Below, piece after piece: positions 1 to 5,939 of a stretch of DNA of 9,783 bases. Under the pieces are notes generated by a model, which saw only the letters and a program-made list of their open reading frames with translations, had not been told where the DNA came from and did not search any database. This DNA comes from Tissierellaceae bacterium. GTDB lineage: Bacteria > Bacillota > Clostridia > Tissierellales > Tissierellaceae. The translations under genes and the position numbers were made by a program. Every line of letters starts with the position of its first letter. Position 1 is the stretch's first letter. Location of the stretch: contig JALNZV010000048.1 of NCBI GenBank assembly GCA_023229175.1, positions 1 through 9,783 of the forward strand, read 5' to 3'.

Positions 1-136
1 GGTAATGCCAGGAGACAACGCCAAGTTTACAATAGAATTAATCACTCCAATAGCAATGGAAGAAGGACTAAGATTTGCTATAAGAGAAGGCGGGAGAACA
101 GTAGGAGCAGGAGTTGTAACTAAAGTTATTGAATAA
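1..136 (+). CDS. tuf: Elongation factor Tu, C-terminal end (partial)
   Basis: EF-Tu is the cytoplasmic GTPase that carries aminoacyl-tRNA to the ribosomal A site. Only the last 44 codons are in the window, read in frame from position 2 to the TAA at 134-136. They encode the end of the third (beta-barrel) domain. The segments VMPGDNAKFTIELITPIAME and FAIREGGRTVGAGVVTKVIE are signature C-terminal EF-Tu sequence. The GTPase domain lies outside the window. In many Firmicutes tuf closes the str operon (rpsL-rpsG-fusA-tuf) just before the S10 cluster, and the gene order here agrees. No frameshift or oddity is seen. Identification is secure. Which tuf copy this is cannot be told. Confidence 0.97.
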   Translation, partial: VMPGDNAKFTIELITPIAMEEGLRFAIREGGRTVGAGVVTKVIE

Positions 137-148
137 TAAAACCATAGG

Positions 149-180
149 TATTAATAGGGCTTTTAAAAGCCCTATTAATA
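149..180. repeat. Perfect 32-nt palindrome after tuf (possible transcript-end hairpin)
   Basis: The 32 bases are identical to their own reverse complement, centred between 164 and 165 (core AGGGCTTTTAAAAGCCCT). As RNA it would form a stem of about 14 bp closed by a UUAA loop, starting 12 nt after the tuf stop codon. The position suits the 3' end of the tuf (str operon) transcript. However, the bases that follow are CAAAAAAG rather than a U-run, so it does not fit a classic intrinsic terminator on the + strand. It may be a weak terminator, a 3'-end-protecting hairpin, or a binding site for a dimeric protein. Confidence 0.6.
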
Positions 181-193
181 CAAAAAAGATGCT

Positions 194-233
194 AAAACTT
201 AAGGAAATTTTGCAAAAAAGACTTGAGTTTTTT
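194..233 (+). terminator. Weak terminator-like stem-loop before the S10 promoter
   Basis: AAAACTTAAG (194-203) can pair with CTTGAGTTTT (222-231), ten pairs with one G-U, around an 18-nt loop. The 3' arm runs on into further T residues (TTTTTT 228-233, then a T/G-rich stretch). The A-arm, stem and U-run resemble a poor intrinsic terminator for tuf read-through. The stem is AT-rich and the loop large, so it may be inactive. Its 3' arm overlaps the -35 box of the rpsJ promoter. Confidence 0.25.
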
Positions 234-251
234 GTGTGTTTGGTGTAAACT
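223..251 (+). promoter_or_regulatory. Sigma-A-type promoter for the S10 cluster
   Basis: The -35 box TTGAGT (223-228) and the -10 box TAAACT (246-251) are separated by the ideal 17 nt. They match the consensus TTGACA/TATAAT at four and four positions. The spacer is T/G-rich. Transcription would start near 257-260, leaving a leader of about 200 nt before rpsJ. It is the only good promoter pair seen between tuf and rpsJ and no other was recognised inside the gene cluster, so it probably drives the whole group. Read-through from tuf may add to it. Confidence 0.7.
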
Positions 252-257
252 ATAGTA

Positions 258-461
258 GTGTGTAATTTTAGACATTGCGATGATGCAAAAGGTGGTCTGG
301 TACCTAGGTGTCAGAGAAATTTTTGCTGAGAATGTCCGGTTTCAAATCGGGCGACTGGAGTTGTCGAATATAAAAAAAATACAACACACCTGGAAGTGTG
401 TATCGGCAATTCAAAGTCGCATGTAAAAAAATACTAGCATGCGATAGAAGGAGGGAATTAA
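258..461 (+). promoter_or_regulatory. Structured 5' leader of the S10 cluster mRNA
   Basis: About 200 nt lie between the predicted transcription start and the rpsJ start codon, and they hold several well-formed pairings. (1) 296-303 pairs with 308-315, 8 bp including two G-U, loop CTAG. (2) 336-340 pairs with 346-350. (3) A long hairpin spans 351-420: GCGACT (351-356) with AGTCGC (415-420), GAGTTGTCGA (358-367) with TCGGCAATTC (403-412), and ACACAC (384-389) with GTGTGT (396-401) at the tip. (4) TCGCATG (417-423) pairs with CATGCGA (438-444), just before the Shine-Dalgarno sequence. Stems 3 and 4 share bases 417-420 and cannot both form fully. In E. coli L4 controls the S10 leader. Whether any ribosomal protein binds this one is unknown. 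Confidence 0.55.
448..455 (+). promoter_or_regulatory. rpsJ ribosome binding site
   Basis: AAGGAGGG lies 6 nt before the ATG at 462. It starts four bases after the 3' arm (438-444) of the last leader hairpin, so that hairpin could affect ribosome access. Confidence 0.85.
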
Positions 462-764
462 ATGCAAAAAATTAGAATTAGGTTAAAGGCTTATGATCAC
501 GAATTGTTAGACACATCGGCTCAAAGAATAGTCGAAACTGCAAAGAGAACAGGTGCTGCCGTATCGGGACCAGTACCACTACCTACAGAAAAGGAAATAA
601 TAACAATCCTTAGAGCAGTCCATAAATACAAGGATTCTAGGGAACAATTCGAGCAAAGAACTCATAAGAGATTAATCGATATCTTAAATCCAAACCAAAA
701 AACCGTAGATTCGCTTATGAAATTGAATTTACCTGCAGGAGTAGATATTGAAATTAAATCATAG
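462..764 (+). CDS. rpsJ: 30S ribosomal protein S10 (NusE)
   Basis: S10 sits in the head of the 30S subunit. As NusE it also joins NusB in antitermination and contacts NusG, linking transcription and translation. The 100-residue length is normal. Family sequence runs throughout: IRIRLKAYDH at 4-13, ETAKRTGA at 25-32, GPVPLPTEKE at 36-45, the loop RAVHKYKDSREQFE at 51-64, and RTHKRLIDI at 66-74. The KYKDSR loop is the Firmicutes form of the segment that approaches the tetracycline-binding region of 16S rRNA. Nothing suggests a resistance change. The ATG at 462 follows AAGGAGGG by 6 nt. It is the first gene after the leader and would be the most exposed to any leader control. Confidence 0.99.
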   Translation: MQKIRIRLKAYDHELLDTSAQRIVETAKRTGAAVSGPVPLPTEKEIITILRAVHKYKDSREQFEQRTHKRLIDILNPNQKTVDSLMKLNLPAGVDIEIKS

Positions 765-772
765 GTTTATAT

Positions 773-790
773 GATTACTGAACAGTAATC
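773..790 (+). repeat. Intergenic inverted repeat between rpsJ and rplC
   Basis: GATTACTG (773-780) and CAGTAATC (783-790) are perfect inverted repeats. As RNA they form a 7-bp stem with a GAAC loop, 8 nt after the rpsJ stop codon. No U-run follows, so termination is unlikely. It ends 15 nt before the rplC Shine-Dalgarno sequence. The rpsJ-rplC gap (53 nt) is the longest inside the cluster, and this hairpin fills much of it. A role in mRNA processing or stability is only a guess. Confidence 0.5.
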
Positions 791-817
791 CGCTGTAAGA
801 TAATTGGAGGTGCAAGG

Positions 818-1444
818 ATGAAAAACATGATTGGAAGAAAAATAGGAATGACCCAAATCTTCAAAGAAGACGGGACAATCGTTCCAGTAACAGTAGTGGA
901 AGCAGGTCCACTAGTTGTAGTACAAAAGAAAACTACTGAAATTGACGGATATAACGCAATACAAGTAGGGTTTGAGAATGAGAAGGAGCAAAAAATCAAC
1001 AAGCCATTGAAGGGTCATTTTGAAAAAGGAAATATAGAATACAAAAAATACTTAAAAGAATTTAAAGTAGAGAACCCTGACCAATATGAAATAGGGCAAG
1101 AATTCAAAGTAGATGTCTTTGAAATAGGAGATATGGTAGACGTCACTGGAATATCAAAGGGAAAAGGTACACAAGGTGTCATAAAAAGACATAAGTTTGG
1201 TAGAGGCAGGGAAACTCACGGATCTAAATTCCATAGAGCCCCAGGCGGTATGTCAGCTGGCACTTACCCAGGAAGAGTATTCAAAGGCCACAGGATGGCT
1301 GGTAGGATGGGTAATGAAAGGGTAACAGTACAAAACCTTGAAATAGTCAGAGTAGATATAGATAGAAATTTAATCCTTATAAAAGGTGCAATACCAGGAC
1401 CTAAAAAAGGCGTTGTCACCATAAAACAAACTGTAAAGAAGTAA
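818..1444 (+). CDS. rplC: 50S ribosomal protein L3
   Basis: L3 is an early 50S assembly protein whose long loop reaches the peptidyl transferase centre. The 208 residues match the usual length of about 210. MIGRKIGMTQIF at 4-15 is the typical start. The central loop, GSKFHRAPGGMSAGTYPGRVFKG at about 135-157, and MAGRMGNERVTVQ at 160-172 are diagnostic. The loop has AGTYPGRV in place of the E. coli segment that carries the glutamine methylated by PrmB, as is common in Firmicutes, so that methylation is probably absent. GGAGG (806-810) lies 7 nt before the ATG. A second ATG at 827 (Met4) is too far from it to be preferred. Confidence 0.98.
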   Translation: MKNMIGRKIGMTQIFKEDGTIVPVTVVEAGPLVVVQKKTTEIDGYNAIQVGFENEKEQKINKPLKGHFEKGNIEYKKYLKEFKVENPDQYEIGQEFKVDVFEIGDMVDVTGISKGKGTQGVIKRHKFGRGRETHGSKFHRAPGGMSAGTYPGRVFKGHRMAGRMGNERVTVQNLEIVRVDIDRNLILIKGAIPGPKKGVVTIKQTVKK

Positions 1445-1471
1445 TAATTGAGGCGGAAGGGAGGAAGCAAA

Positions 1472-2095
1472 ATGCCTAAGGTAAATGTATACAATATGTC
1501 GGGAGAAGTAGTAAGAGAAATTGAATTAAATGAAAACATATTCGGCATTGATATAAATCAGCATGTAGTTTACGAAGCAGTTAAAAACCACCTTGCAAAT
1601 AAAAGGCAAGGCACACAGTCCACAAAAACTAGAGCAGAAGTAAGAGGCGGAGGAAGGAAGCCCTGGAGACAAAAAGGCACAGGCAGAGCCCGTCAAGGAA
1701 GTATAAGGGCACCGCATTTTAAGGGCGGTGGAGTTACATTTGCACCAAAGCCAAGGGATTATAGCTACAAATTGCCAAAGAAAGTTAAACGTCTAGCTAT
1801 GAAGTCGGCACTTTCATCTAAAGTGTTAAACAACGAAATAATCGTAGTAGATCAATTAAACTTCGATGCTCCAAAGACAAAGGAAATGGTAAATTTCTTA
1901 GCCAATATAAATGCAGATAATAAAGCACTTATAGTTACAGGAGAAAAGAACATAAACGTAGTAAAATCGGCAAGCAATATACCAAATGTACAAACGACAG
2001 TGGTAAACACATTAAATGTTTACGAAATATTGAAATATAATTCCTTTATAATAACAGAAGACGCAGTTAAAAAAGTGGAGGAGGTGTATGCATAA
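1472..2095 (+). CDS. rplD: 50S ribosomal protein L4
   Basis: L4 binds 23S rRNA, and its extended loop lines the exit-tunnel constriction together with L22. In E. coli it also represses its own S10 operon. The 207 residues match the family. The loop at about 48-88 carries TKTRAEVRGGGRKPWRQKGT and then GRARQGSIRAPHFKGGG. The KPWRQKGTGRAR stretch (63-74) is the tunnel tip, where changes in other bacteria give macrolide resistance. Here it looks wild type. The frame is open back to a TTG at 1448, but the Shine-Dalgarno sequence (GGGAGG, around 1460) lies inside that extension, so the ATG at 1472 giving MPKVNVYN is chosen. The stop codon overlaps the rplW start by one base (TAATG). Confidence 0.97.
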   Translation: MPKVNVYNMSGEVVREIELNENIFGIDINQHVVYEAVKNHLANKRQGTQSTKTRAEVRGGGRKPWRQKGTGRARQGSIRAPHFKGGGVTFAPKPRDYSYKLPKKVKRLAMKSALSSKVLNNEIIVVDQLNFDAPKTKEMVNFLANINADNKALIVTGEKNINVVKSASNIPNVQTTVVNTLNVYEILKYNSFIITEDAVKKVEEVYA

Positions 2096-2388
2096 TGCGT
2101 AATCCACACGATATTATCATCAGACCAATAATAACAGAGAGAAGTATGGAAGACATGGCAGAAGGAAAATATACATTTGTAGTAGATAAAAGAACTAATA
2201 AATCTGAAGTAAAAAAAGCCATCGAAACCATATTTGACGTAAAAGTAGAGAAGGTAACCACCATGAACATGGTAGGTAAAGTAAAGAGACAAGGATTGCA
2301 TTCAGGCAAAAGACCGGATTGGAAAAAGGCAATAGTGAAATTAACGAACGATTCTAAGAGAATAGAATTCTTCGAAGGAATGGAATAG
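2095..2388 (+). CDS. rplW: 50S ribosomal protein L23
   Basis: L23 lies at the tunnel exit and is the docking point for trigger factor and the signal recognition particle. The 97 residues are normal for bacteria. HDIIIRPIITERS at 5-17 aligns with the start of the family, and Glu15 corresponds to the E. coli L23 glutamate that contacts trigger factor. The tunnel loop GKVKRQGLHSGKRPDWKKA sits at about 61-79. Its ATG shares the last A of the rplD TAA, and the Shine-Dalgarno sequence (GGAGGAGGTG, about 2078-2087) lies inside rplD. Translation is therefore probably coupled, giving equal L4 and L23. Confidence 0.98.
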   Translation: MRNPHDIIIRPIITERSMEDMAEGKYTFVVDKRTNKSEVKKAIETIFDVKVEKVTTMNMVGKVKRQGLHSGKRPDWKKAIVKLTNDSKRIEFFEGME

Positions 2389-2413
2389 AAGTTTCATAGA
2401 AGGAGGGAAAACA

Positions 2414-3244
2414 ATGAGTATTAGAAAATTTAAACCAACTTCCCCAGCATTAAGACAAATGACAGTGTCTACATTCGAAGAAATAACGAAAAAAGAACCA
2501 GAAAAGTCATTGGTTGTTAGTTTAAAGAGAAGCGGTGGAAGAAACTCTCAAGGCAAAATAACCATTCGCCACAGAGGGGGCGGAGCCAAGAGAAAATATA
2601 GGATTATAGACTTTAAAAGAAATAAAGATGGAATACCAGGACGTGTAGCTTCCATAGAATACGATCCCAATAGGACGGCAAATATCGCCCTTATAAATTA
2701 CGTAGACGGAGAAAAAAGATACATCTTGGCACCGAATAATTTAAAAGTCGGAGACGTAATAGAATCAGGGAAAAATGCAGATATTAAAATTGGAAACGCC
2801 TTGGAATTAAAGGATATTCCAGTAGGTACAACGGTTCATAACATAGAGTTGAAGCCGGGGAAAGGAGCACAACTTGTCAGATCAGCTGGAGCCTCAGCAC
2901 AGCTAATGGCAAAGGAAGGCGAATTTGCACAGCTAAGACTTCCATCTGGAGAATTTAGATTAGTGAGAATAAACTGCAGAGCTACCATAGGTCAGGTGGG
3001 CAACATATCCCATGAGCTAATTACAATTGGTAAAGCAGGCAGATCCAGACATATGGGCAAGAGGCCTTCAGTAAGAGGTAGTGCCATGAACCCAGTAGAC
3101 CATCCACATGGTGGCGGGGAAGGCAGGGCACCAATAGGTATGCCAGCACCACTTACTCCATGGGGTAAGCCAGCAATGGGCTTGAAGACTAGGAAGAAGA
3201 ACAAGAAGTCAAATAAATATATAGTAAGAAGGAGAACAAAATAG
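2414..3244 (+). CDS. rplB: 50S ribosomal protein L2
   Basis: L2 is one of the most conserved ribosomal proteins. It is needed for subunit joining and supports the peptidyl transferase centre. The 276 residues match the family. The N-terminal OB-fold domain includes SGGRNSQGKITIRHRGGGAK at 40-59 and IEYDPNRTANIALINY at 81-96. The SH3-like domain follows, and the C-terminal tail carries MNPVDHPHGGGEGR (225-238) with its conserved histidines, then a very basic end (KTRKKNKKSNKYIVRRRTK). The Shine-Dalgarno sequence AGAAGGAGGG is correctly spaced before the ATG at 2414. No irregularity is visible. Confidence 0.99.
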   Translation: MSIRKFKPTSPALRQMTVSTFEEITKKEPEKSLVVSLKRSGGRNSQGKITIRHRGGGAKRKYRIIDFKRNKDGIPGRVASIEYDPNRTANIALINYVDGEKRYILAPNNLKVGDVIESGKNADIKIGNALELKDIPVGTTVHNIELKPGKGAQLVRSAGASAQLMAKEGEFAQLRLPSGEFRLVRINCRATIGQVGNISHELITIGKAGRSRHMGKRPSVRGSAMNPVDHPHGGGEGRAPIGMPAPLTPWGKPAMGLKTRKKNKKSNKYIVRRRTK

Positions 3245-3268
3245 TTATACCTGAAAGGAGGATAAATC

Positions 3269-3553
3269 GTGGGTAGATCTCTAAAAAAAGGACCTTTTTG
3301 TGACGAACATCTTCTTAAAAAAATAGAAGAGTTAAACAAAAATAACGATAAAAAAGTAATCAAAACATGGTCACGTCGTTCGACTATATTCCCAGAAATG
3401 GTAGGCCATACCATAGCAGTACATGATGGAAGGAAACATGTCCCCATATACGTTACAGAAGACATGGTAGGACATAAACTAGGTGAATTTGTATCGACCA
3501 GAACATTTAGATCTCATGTAGATAAAAGTGAAAGGTCATCTGGTGTAAGATAG
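3269..3553 (+). CDS. rpsS: 30S ribosomal protein S19
   Basis: S19 works with S13 in the 30S head near the A-site tRNA and intersubunit bridges. The 94 residues match the family. MGRSLKKGPF at the start, TWSRRSTIFPEMVGHTIAVH at about 48-67 and the C-terminal GEFVSTRTFRSH are signature stretches. The start is GTG at 3269. AAAGGAGG (3254-3261) lies 7 nt upstream, no in-frame ATG sits nearby, and the resulting MGRSLKKGPF is the canonical N-terminus. Confidence 0.98.
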   Translation: MGRSLKKGPFCDEHLLKKIEELNKNNDKKVIKTWSRRSTIFPEMVGHTIAVHDGRKHVPIYVTEDMVGHKLGEFVSTRTFRSHVDKSERSSGVR

Positions 3554-3570
3554 ATAAGAAGGAGGGAAAT

Positions 3571-3909
3571 ATGGTGGAAGCTAGAGCTATAGCTAAATAT
3601 ATGAGAATTTCACCCCTAAAGGTAAATTTCATATGCAAAGAAATAAGAGGCAAGCAAGTAGATGAGGCTTTATCAATCCTAAGATTTACGCCCAAAAAAG
3701 GCGCTAAGATGTTGGAAAAAGTCTTAACTTCAGCAATTGCCAATGCGGAAAACAACTTAAATTTAGATAGAGATAGTCTATATGTAGCCGATGCCTATGC
3801 CAACGACGGTCCACATATGAAAAGATGGAGACCTAAGGCAAGAGGAATGGCATATCCAATATTGAAAAGAAGCAGTCATATAGGAGTAGTAGTCAAAGAA
3901 AGAGAGTAG
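3571..3909 (+). CDS. rplV: 50S ribosomal protein L22
   Basis: L22 binds 23S rRNA, and its long beta-hairpin forms part of the exit-tunnel narrowing opposite L4. The 112 residues match the family. ARAIAKYMRISPLKVN at 4-19 opens the globular domain. The hairpin runs from about 78 to 103 and carries MKRWRPKARGMAYPILKRSS. The MKR at 83-85 corresponds to the E. coli residues whose deletion gives erythromycin resistance. It is intact here. A GAAGGAGGG site precedes the ATG at 3571, 17 nt after rpsS. Confidence 0.98.
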   Translation: MVEARAIAKYMRISPLKVNFICKEIRGKQVDEALSILRFTPKKGAKMLEKVLTSAIANAENNLNLDRDSLYVADAYANDGPHMKRWRPKARGMAYPILKRSSHIGVVVKERE

Positions 3910-3926
3910 AAAAGGAGGGATAGTTA

Positions 3927-4595
3927 ATGGGTCAAAAGGTTAACCCCCATGGTCTAAGAGTAGGAATAATCAAGGATTGGGATTCAAAATGGTATGCGGA
4001 TAAAAATACATTTAGCGATTATTTAGTGGAAGACCATAAAATACGTGAATTTATAAAAAGAAAACTATTTATATCAGGTGTTTCCAAAATAGAAATAGAA
4101 AGAGCAGCTAACAGAGTTAAAATAAGTGTATACACTTCAAAACCTGGAATGGTAATAGGGAAGGGCGGCTCAGGAGTAGAAGAATTAAGACAAGATATAG
4201 AAAAACTAACAAAAAAATCTGTAGTCATAAACGTAGAAGAAATAAAGATTCCAGAACTAGATGCCCAATTGGTAGCAGAAAACATAGCAGGGCAGCTGGA
4301 GAGAAGGGTATCCTTTAGAAGGGCAATGAAGCAAGCAATCCAAAGAACCATGAGATTTGGCGGGAAGGGAATTAAAACATCAGTATCTGGGAGACTTGGC
4401 GGTGCAGATATGGCCAGGACAGAGGGATACAGTGAAGGAACAATACCACTGCAAACACTTAGGGCTGACATAGATTACGGATTTGCCGAAGCAGATACTA
4501 CTTATGGAAAGCTTGGCGTGAAAGTATGGCTATATAAAGGCGAAATTCTTCCAACGAAGAAAGTAGAAAAACAAGAAGTGGTTGTTGAAGAATAA
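3927..4595 (+). CDS. rpsC: 30S ribosomal protein S3
   Basis: S3 forms the mRNA entry side of the 30S head with S4 and S5. The 222 residues include MGQKVNPHGLRVGI at the start. The type II KH domain has its GKGG loop at 78-81 (MVIGKGGSGVEEL, 75-87). The C-terminal domain has RRVSFRRAMKQAIQRTM (126-142), GRLGGADMAR and PLQTLRADIDYG. Arg131, Arg132 and Lys135 match the E. coli S3 residues linked to the ribosomal mRNA helicase activity. The tail after about 208 (TKKVEKQEVVVEE) is charged and variable, as in other species. AAAAGGAGGG precedes the ATG at 3927, 17 nt after rplV. Confidence 0.99.
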   Translation: MGQKVNPHGLRVGIIKDWDSKWYADKNTFSDYLVEDHKIREFIKRKLFISGVSKIEIERAANRVKISVYTSKPGMVIGKGGSGVEELRQDIEKLTKKSVVINVEEIKIPELDAQLVAENIAGQLERRVSFRRAMKQAIQRTMRFGGKGIKTSVSGRLGGADMARTEGYSEGTIPLQTLRADIDYGFAEADTTYGKLGVKVWLYKGEILPTKKVEKQEVVVEE

Positions 4596-4625
4596 TAGAC
4601 AAACCAAAGGAAGGAGGAAAATATA

Positions 4626-5069
4626 ATGTTGATGCCTAAGAGAGTAAAATATCGAAGAGTTCATAGAGGAAGAATGAAAGGTCAGGCAATGAGAGGCAAC
4701 ACCATAACATATGGTGAATATGGATTACAAGCCCTTGAACCAACCTGGATAACTTCCAATCAAATAGAAGCAGCTAGACGTGCTATGACGAGATACGTTA
4801 AGAGGGGCGGAAATATTTGGATTAAAGTATTTCCAGACAAACCTGTAACAGAAAAACCAGCTGAAACTAGAATGGGTTCTGGTAAAGGCTCACCTGAATA
4901 TTGGGTAGCAGTTGTAAAACCAGGAAGAATCCTATTTGAAATGGGTGGCGTATCAGAAGAGGATGCAAGAGAAGCTATGAGATTAGCTGCACATAAATTA
5001 TCAATTAAAACCAAGTTTGTAACCCGTGGGGAAACAGAGGAAAAGGGTGGTGAAGCTAATGAAGGCTAA
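4626..5069 (+). CDS. rplP: 50S ribosomal protein L16
   Basis: L16 is a late-assembling 50S protein beside the A-site tRNA elbow. The 147 residues match the family. MLMPKRVKYRRVHRGRMKG opens the protein, GNTITYGEYGLQALEPTWIT follows at about 24-43, and GSGKGSPEYWVAVVKPGRILFE covers about 82-103. The start at 4626 has AAGGAGG correctly upstream. The ATG two codons later is less likely because Firmicutes L16 proteins usually begin MLMPKR or MLLPKR. The last 11 nt overlap rpmC in another frame. Confidence 0.98.
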   Translation: MLMPKRVKYRRVHRGRMKGQAMRGNTITYGEYGLQALEPTWITSNQIEAARRAMTRYVKRGGNIWIKVFPDKPVTEKPAETRMGSGKGSPEYWVAVVKPGRILFEMGGVSEEDAREAMRLAAHKLSIKTKFVTRGETEEKGGEANEG

Positions 5070-5265
5070 AGAAGTACGCCAATTATCAGAGGCAGAATTA
5101 AATAATAGATTAACAGAATTAAAAACAGAATTATTCAATTTGAGATTTCAATTGGCTACTGGTCAATTAGATAATCCATCAAGAATAAAATCAGTACGAA
5201 AAGACATAGCCCGTGTGAAGACCATAGCTAAAGAACGTGAATTAGGAATAGGAAAGGAGGTTTAG
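5059..5265 (+). CDS. rpmC: 50S ribosomal protein L29
   Basis: L29 is a small two-helix protein beside L23 at the tunnel exit. The 68 residues match the usual 60-70. MKAKEVRQLSEAELNNRLTE and ELFNLRFQLATGQLDNPSRI are typical helices one and two, followed by VRKDIARVKTIAKERE. The frame stays open upstream to 5026, but that would add 11 atypical residues deep inside rplP. The ATG at 5059 gives the canonical N-terminus. It overlaps rplP by 11 nt, and its upstream signal (AAGGGTGGTG, 5043-5052) is poorer than elsewhere, so translation probably depends on ribosomes finishing rplP. Confidence 0.97.
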   Translation: MKAKEVRQLSEAELNNRLTELKTELFNLRFQLATGQLDNPSRIKSVRKDIARVKTIAKERELGIGKEV

Positions 5266-5271
5266 TCTCAG

Positions 5272-5526
5272 ATGGAAAGAGGTAATCGAAAGGTTAGAAT
5301 AGGAAGTGTCGTAAGCGATAAAATGGACAAAACCATAGTCGTAGCAGTAGAGACATTTGTAACACACCCCTTATACAAGAAACAAATTAGAAAAACAACT
5401 AAATTCAAGGCCCATGATGAAAACAACGAATGCGGAATAGGCGATGTAGTAAAAATAATGGAAACTAGACCCCTTAGTAAGGATAAAAGATGGAGATTAG
5501 TAAATATAGTAGAAAAAGCAAAATAA
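5272..5526 (+). CDS. rpsQ: 30S ribosomal protein S17
   Basis: S17 is an OB-fold primary 16S rRNA-binding protein needed early in 30S assembly. The 84 residues match the family. RIGSVVSDKMDKTIVVAVE at about 10-28, HPLYKKQIRKTTKFKAHDE at about 32-50, GDVVKIMETRPLSKDKRWRL at about 57-76 and the final VNIVEKAK are signature stretches. The gap after rpmC is 6 nt. The Shine-Dalgarno sequence AAAGGAGG (5253-5260) lies inside the last rpmC codons, where it encodes part of GKEV. Its 11-nt spacing to the ATG is a little long, but no closer site exists. Confidence 0.98.
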   Translation: MERGNRKVRIGSVVSDKMDKTIVVAVETFVTHPLYKKQIRKTTKFKAHDENNECGIGDVVKIMETRPLSKDKRWRLVNIVEKAK

Positions 5527-5555
5527 TCCCTTTAATTTAGGAAGGAGGTATCAGA

Positions 5556-5924
5556 ATGATTCAAACGGAAAGCCGTATGAGAATAGCTGATAATTCTGGT
5601 GCAAAAGAAGTATTAGTTATTAGAGTATTAGGTGGAACAAATAAGAAATATGCAAGAGTCGGCGATGTAGTAGTATGTACTGTTAAAACTGCAACGCCAG
5701 GTGGAGTTGTAAAAAAAGGCGAAATAGTAAGGGCAGTAGTTGTAAGGACAAAACACGGAGTCAGAAGAAATGACGGTTCCTATATAAAATTTGACGACAA
5801 CGCTGCTGTTATAATAAAAGAAGACAAAAATCCAGTTGGCACCCGTATATTCGGACCAGTAACTAGGGAATTAAGAAGAGGAAACTTTATGAAAATAATA
5901 TCCTTAGCACCAGAAGTACTATAG
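5556..5924 (+). CDS. rplN: 50S ribosomal protein L14
   Basis: L14 lies at the subunit interface, contacts L19 and bridge rRNA, and is the docking site of the silencing factor RsfS. The 122 residues are exactly the usual bacterial length. MIQTESRMRIADNSGAKEVL opens the protein, RVLGGTNKKYARVGDVVV follows, then TPGGVVKKGEIVRAVVVRTK, and FDDNAAVIIKEDKNPVGTRIFGPVTREL ends in FMKIISLAPEVL. GAAGGAGGT precedes the ATG at 5556. By the usual convention this is the first gene of the spc group. No separate promoter is seen in the 29-nt gap after rpsQ. Confidence 0.99.
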   Translation: MIQTESRMRIADNSGAKEVLVIRVLGGTNKKYARVGDVVVCTVKTATPGGVVKKGEIVRAVVVRTKHGVRRNDGSYIKFDDNAAVIIKEDKNPVGTRIFGPVTRELRRGNFMKIISLAPEVL

Positions 5925-5939
5925 GAGGAGGTGTATGGC

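Noticed and set aside
1448..1471. TTG-initiated N-terminal extension of rplD
   Set aside because: The Shine-Dalgarno sequence lies inside it, and the added MRRKGGSK is not part of the L4 family.
2020..2309. Antisense open frames, such as those opposite rplW, rplB, rpsC, rplF and rpsE
   Set aside because: They lie opposite strongly conserved ribosomal genes, resemble no protein family and have low-complexity hydrophobic content typical of antisense reading of AT-rich genes.
5026..5058. Longer rpmC frame starting inside rplP
   Set aside because: It adds 11 residues foreign to L29. The ATG at 5059 gives the normal N-terminus.
5931..5939. GTG start for rplX and GTG start for rplO (9128)
   Set aside because: In both cases the codon falls within the Shine-Dalgarno sequence of a better-spaced in-frame ATG.
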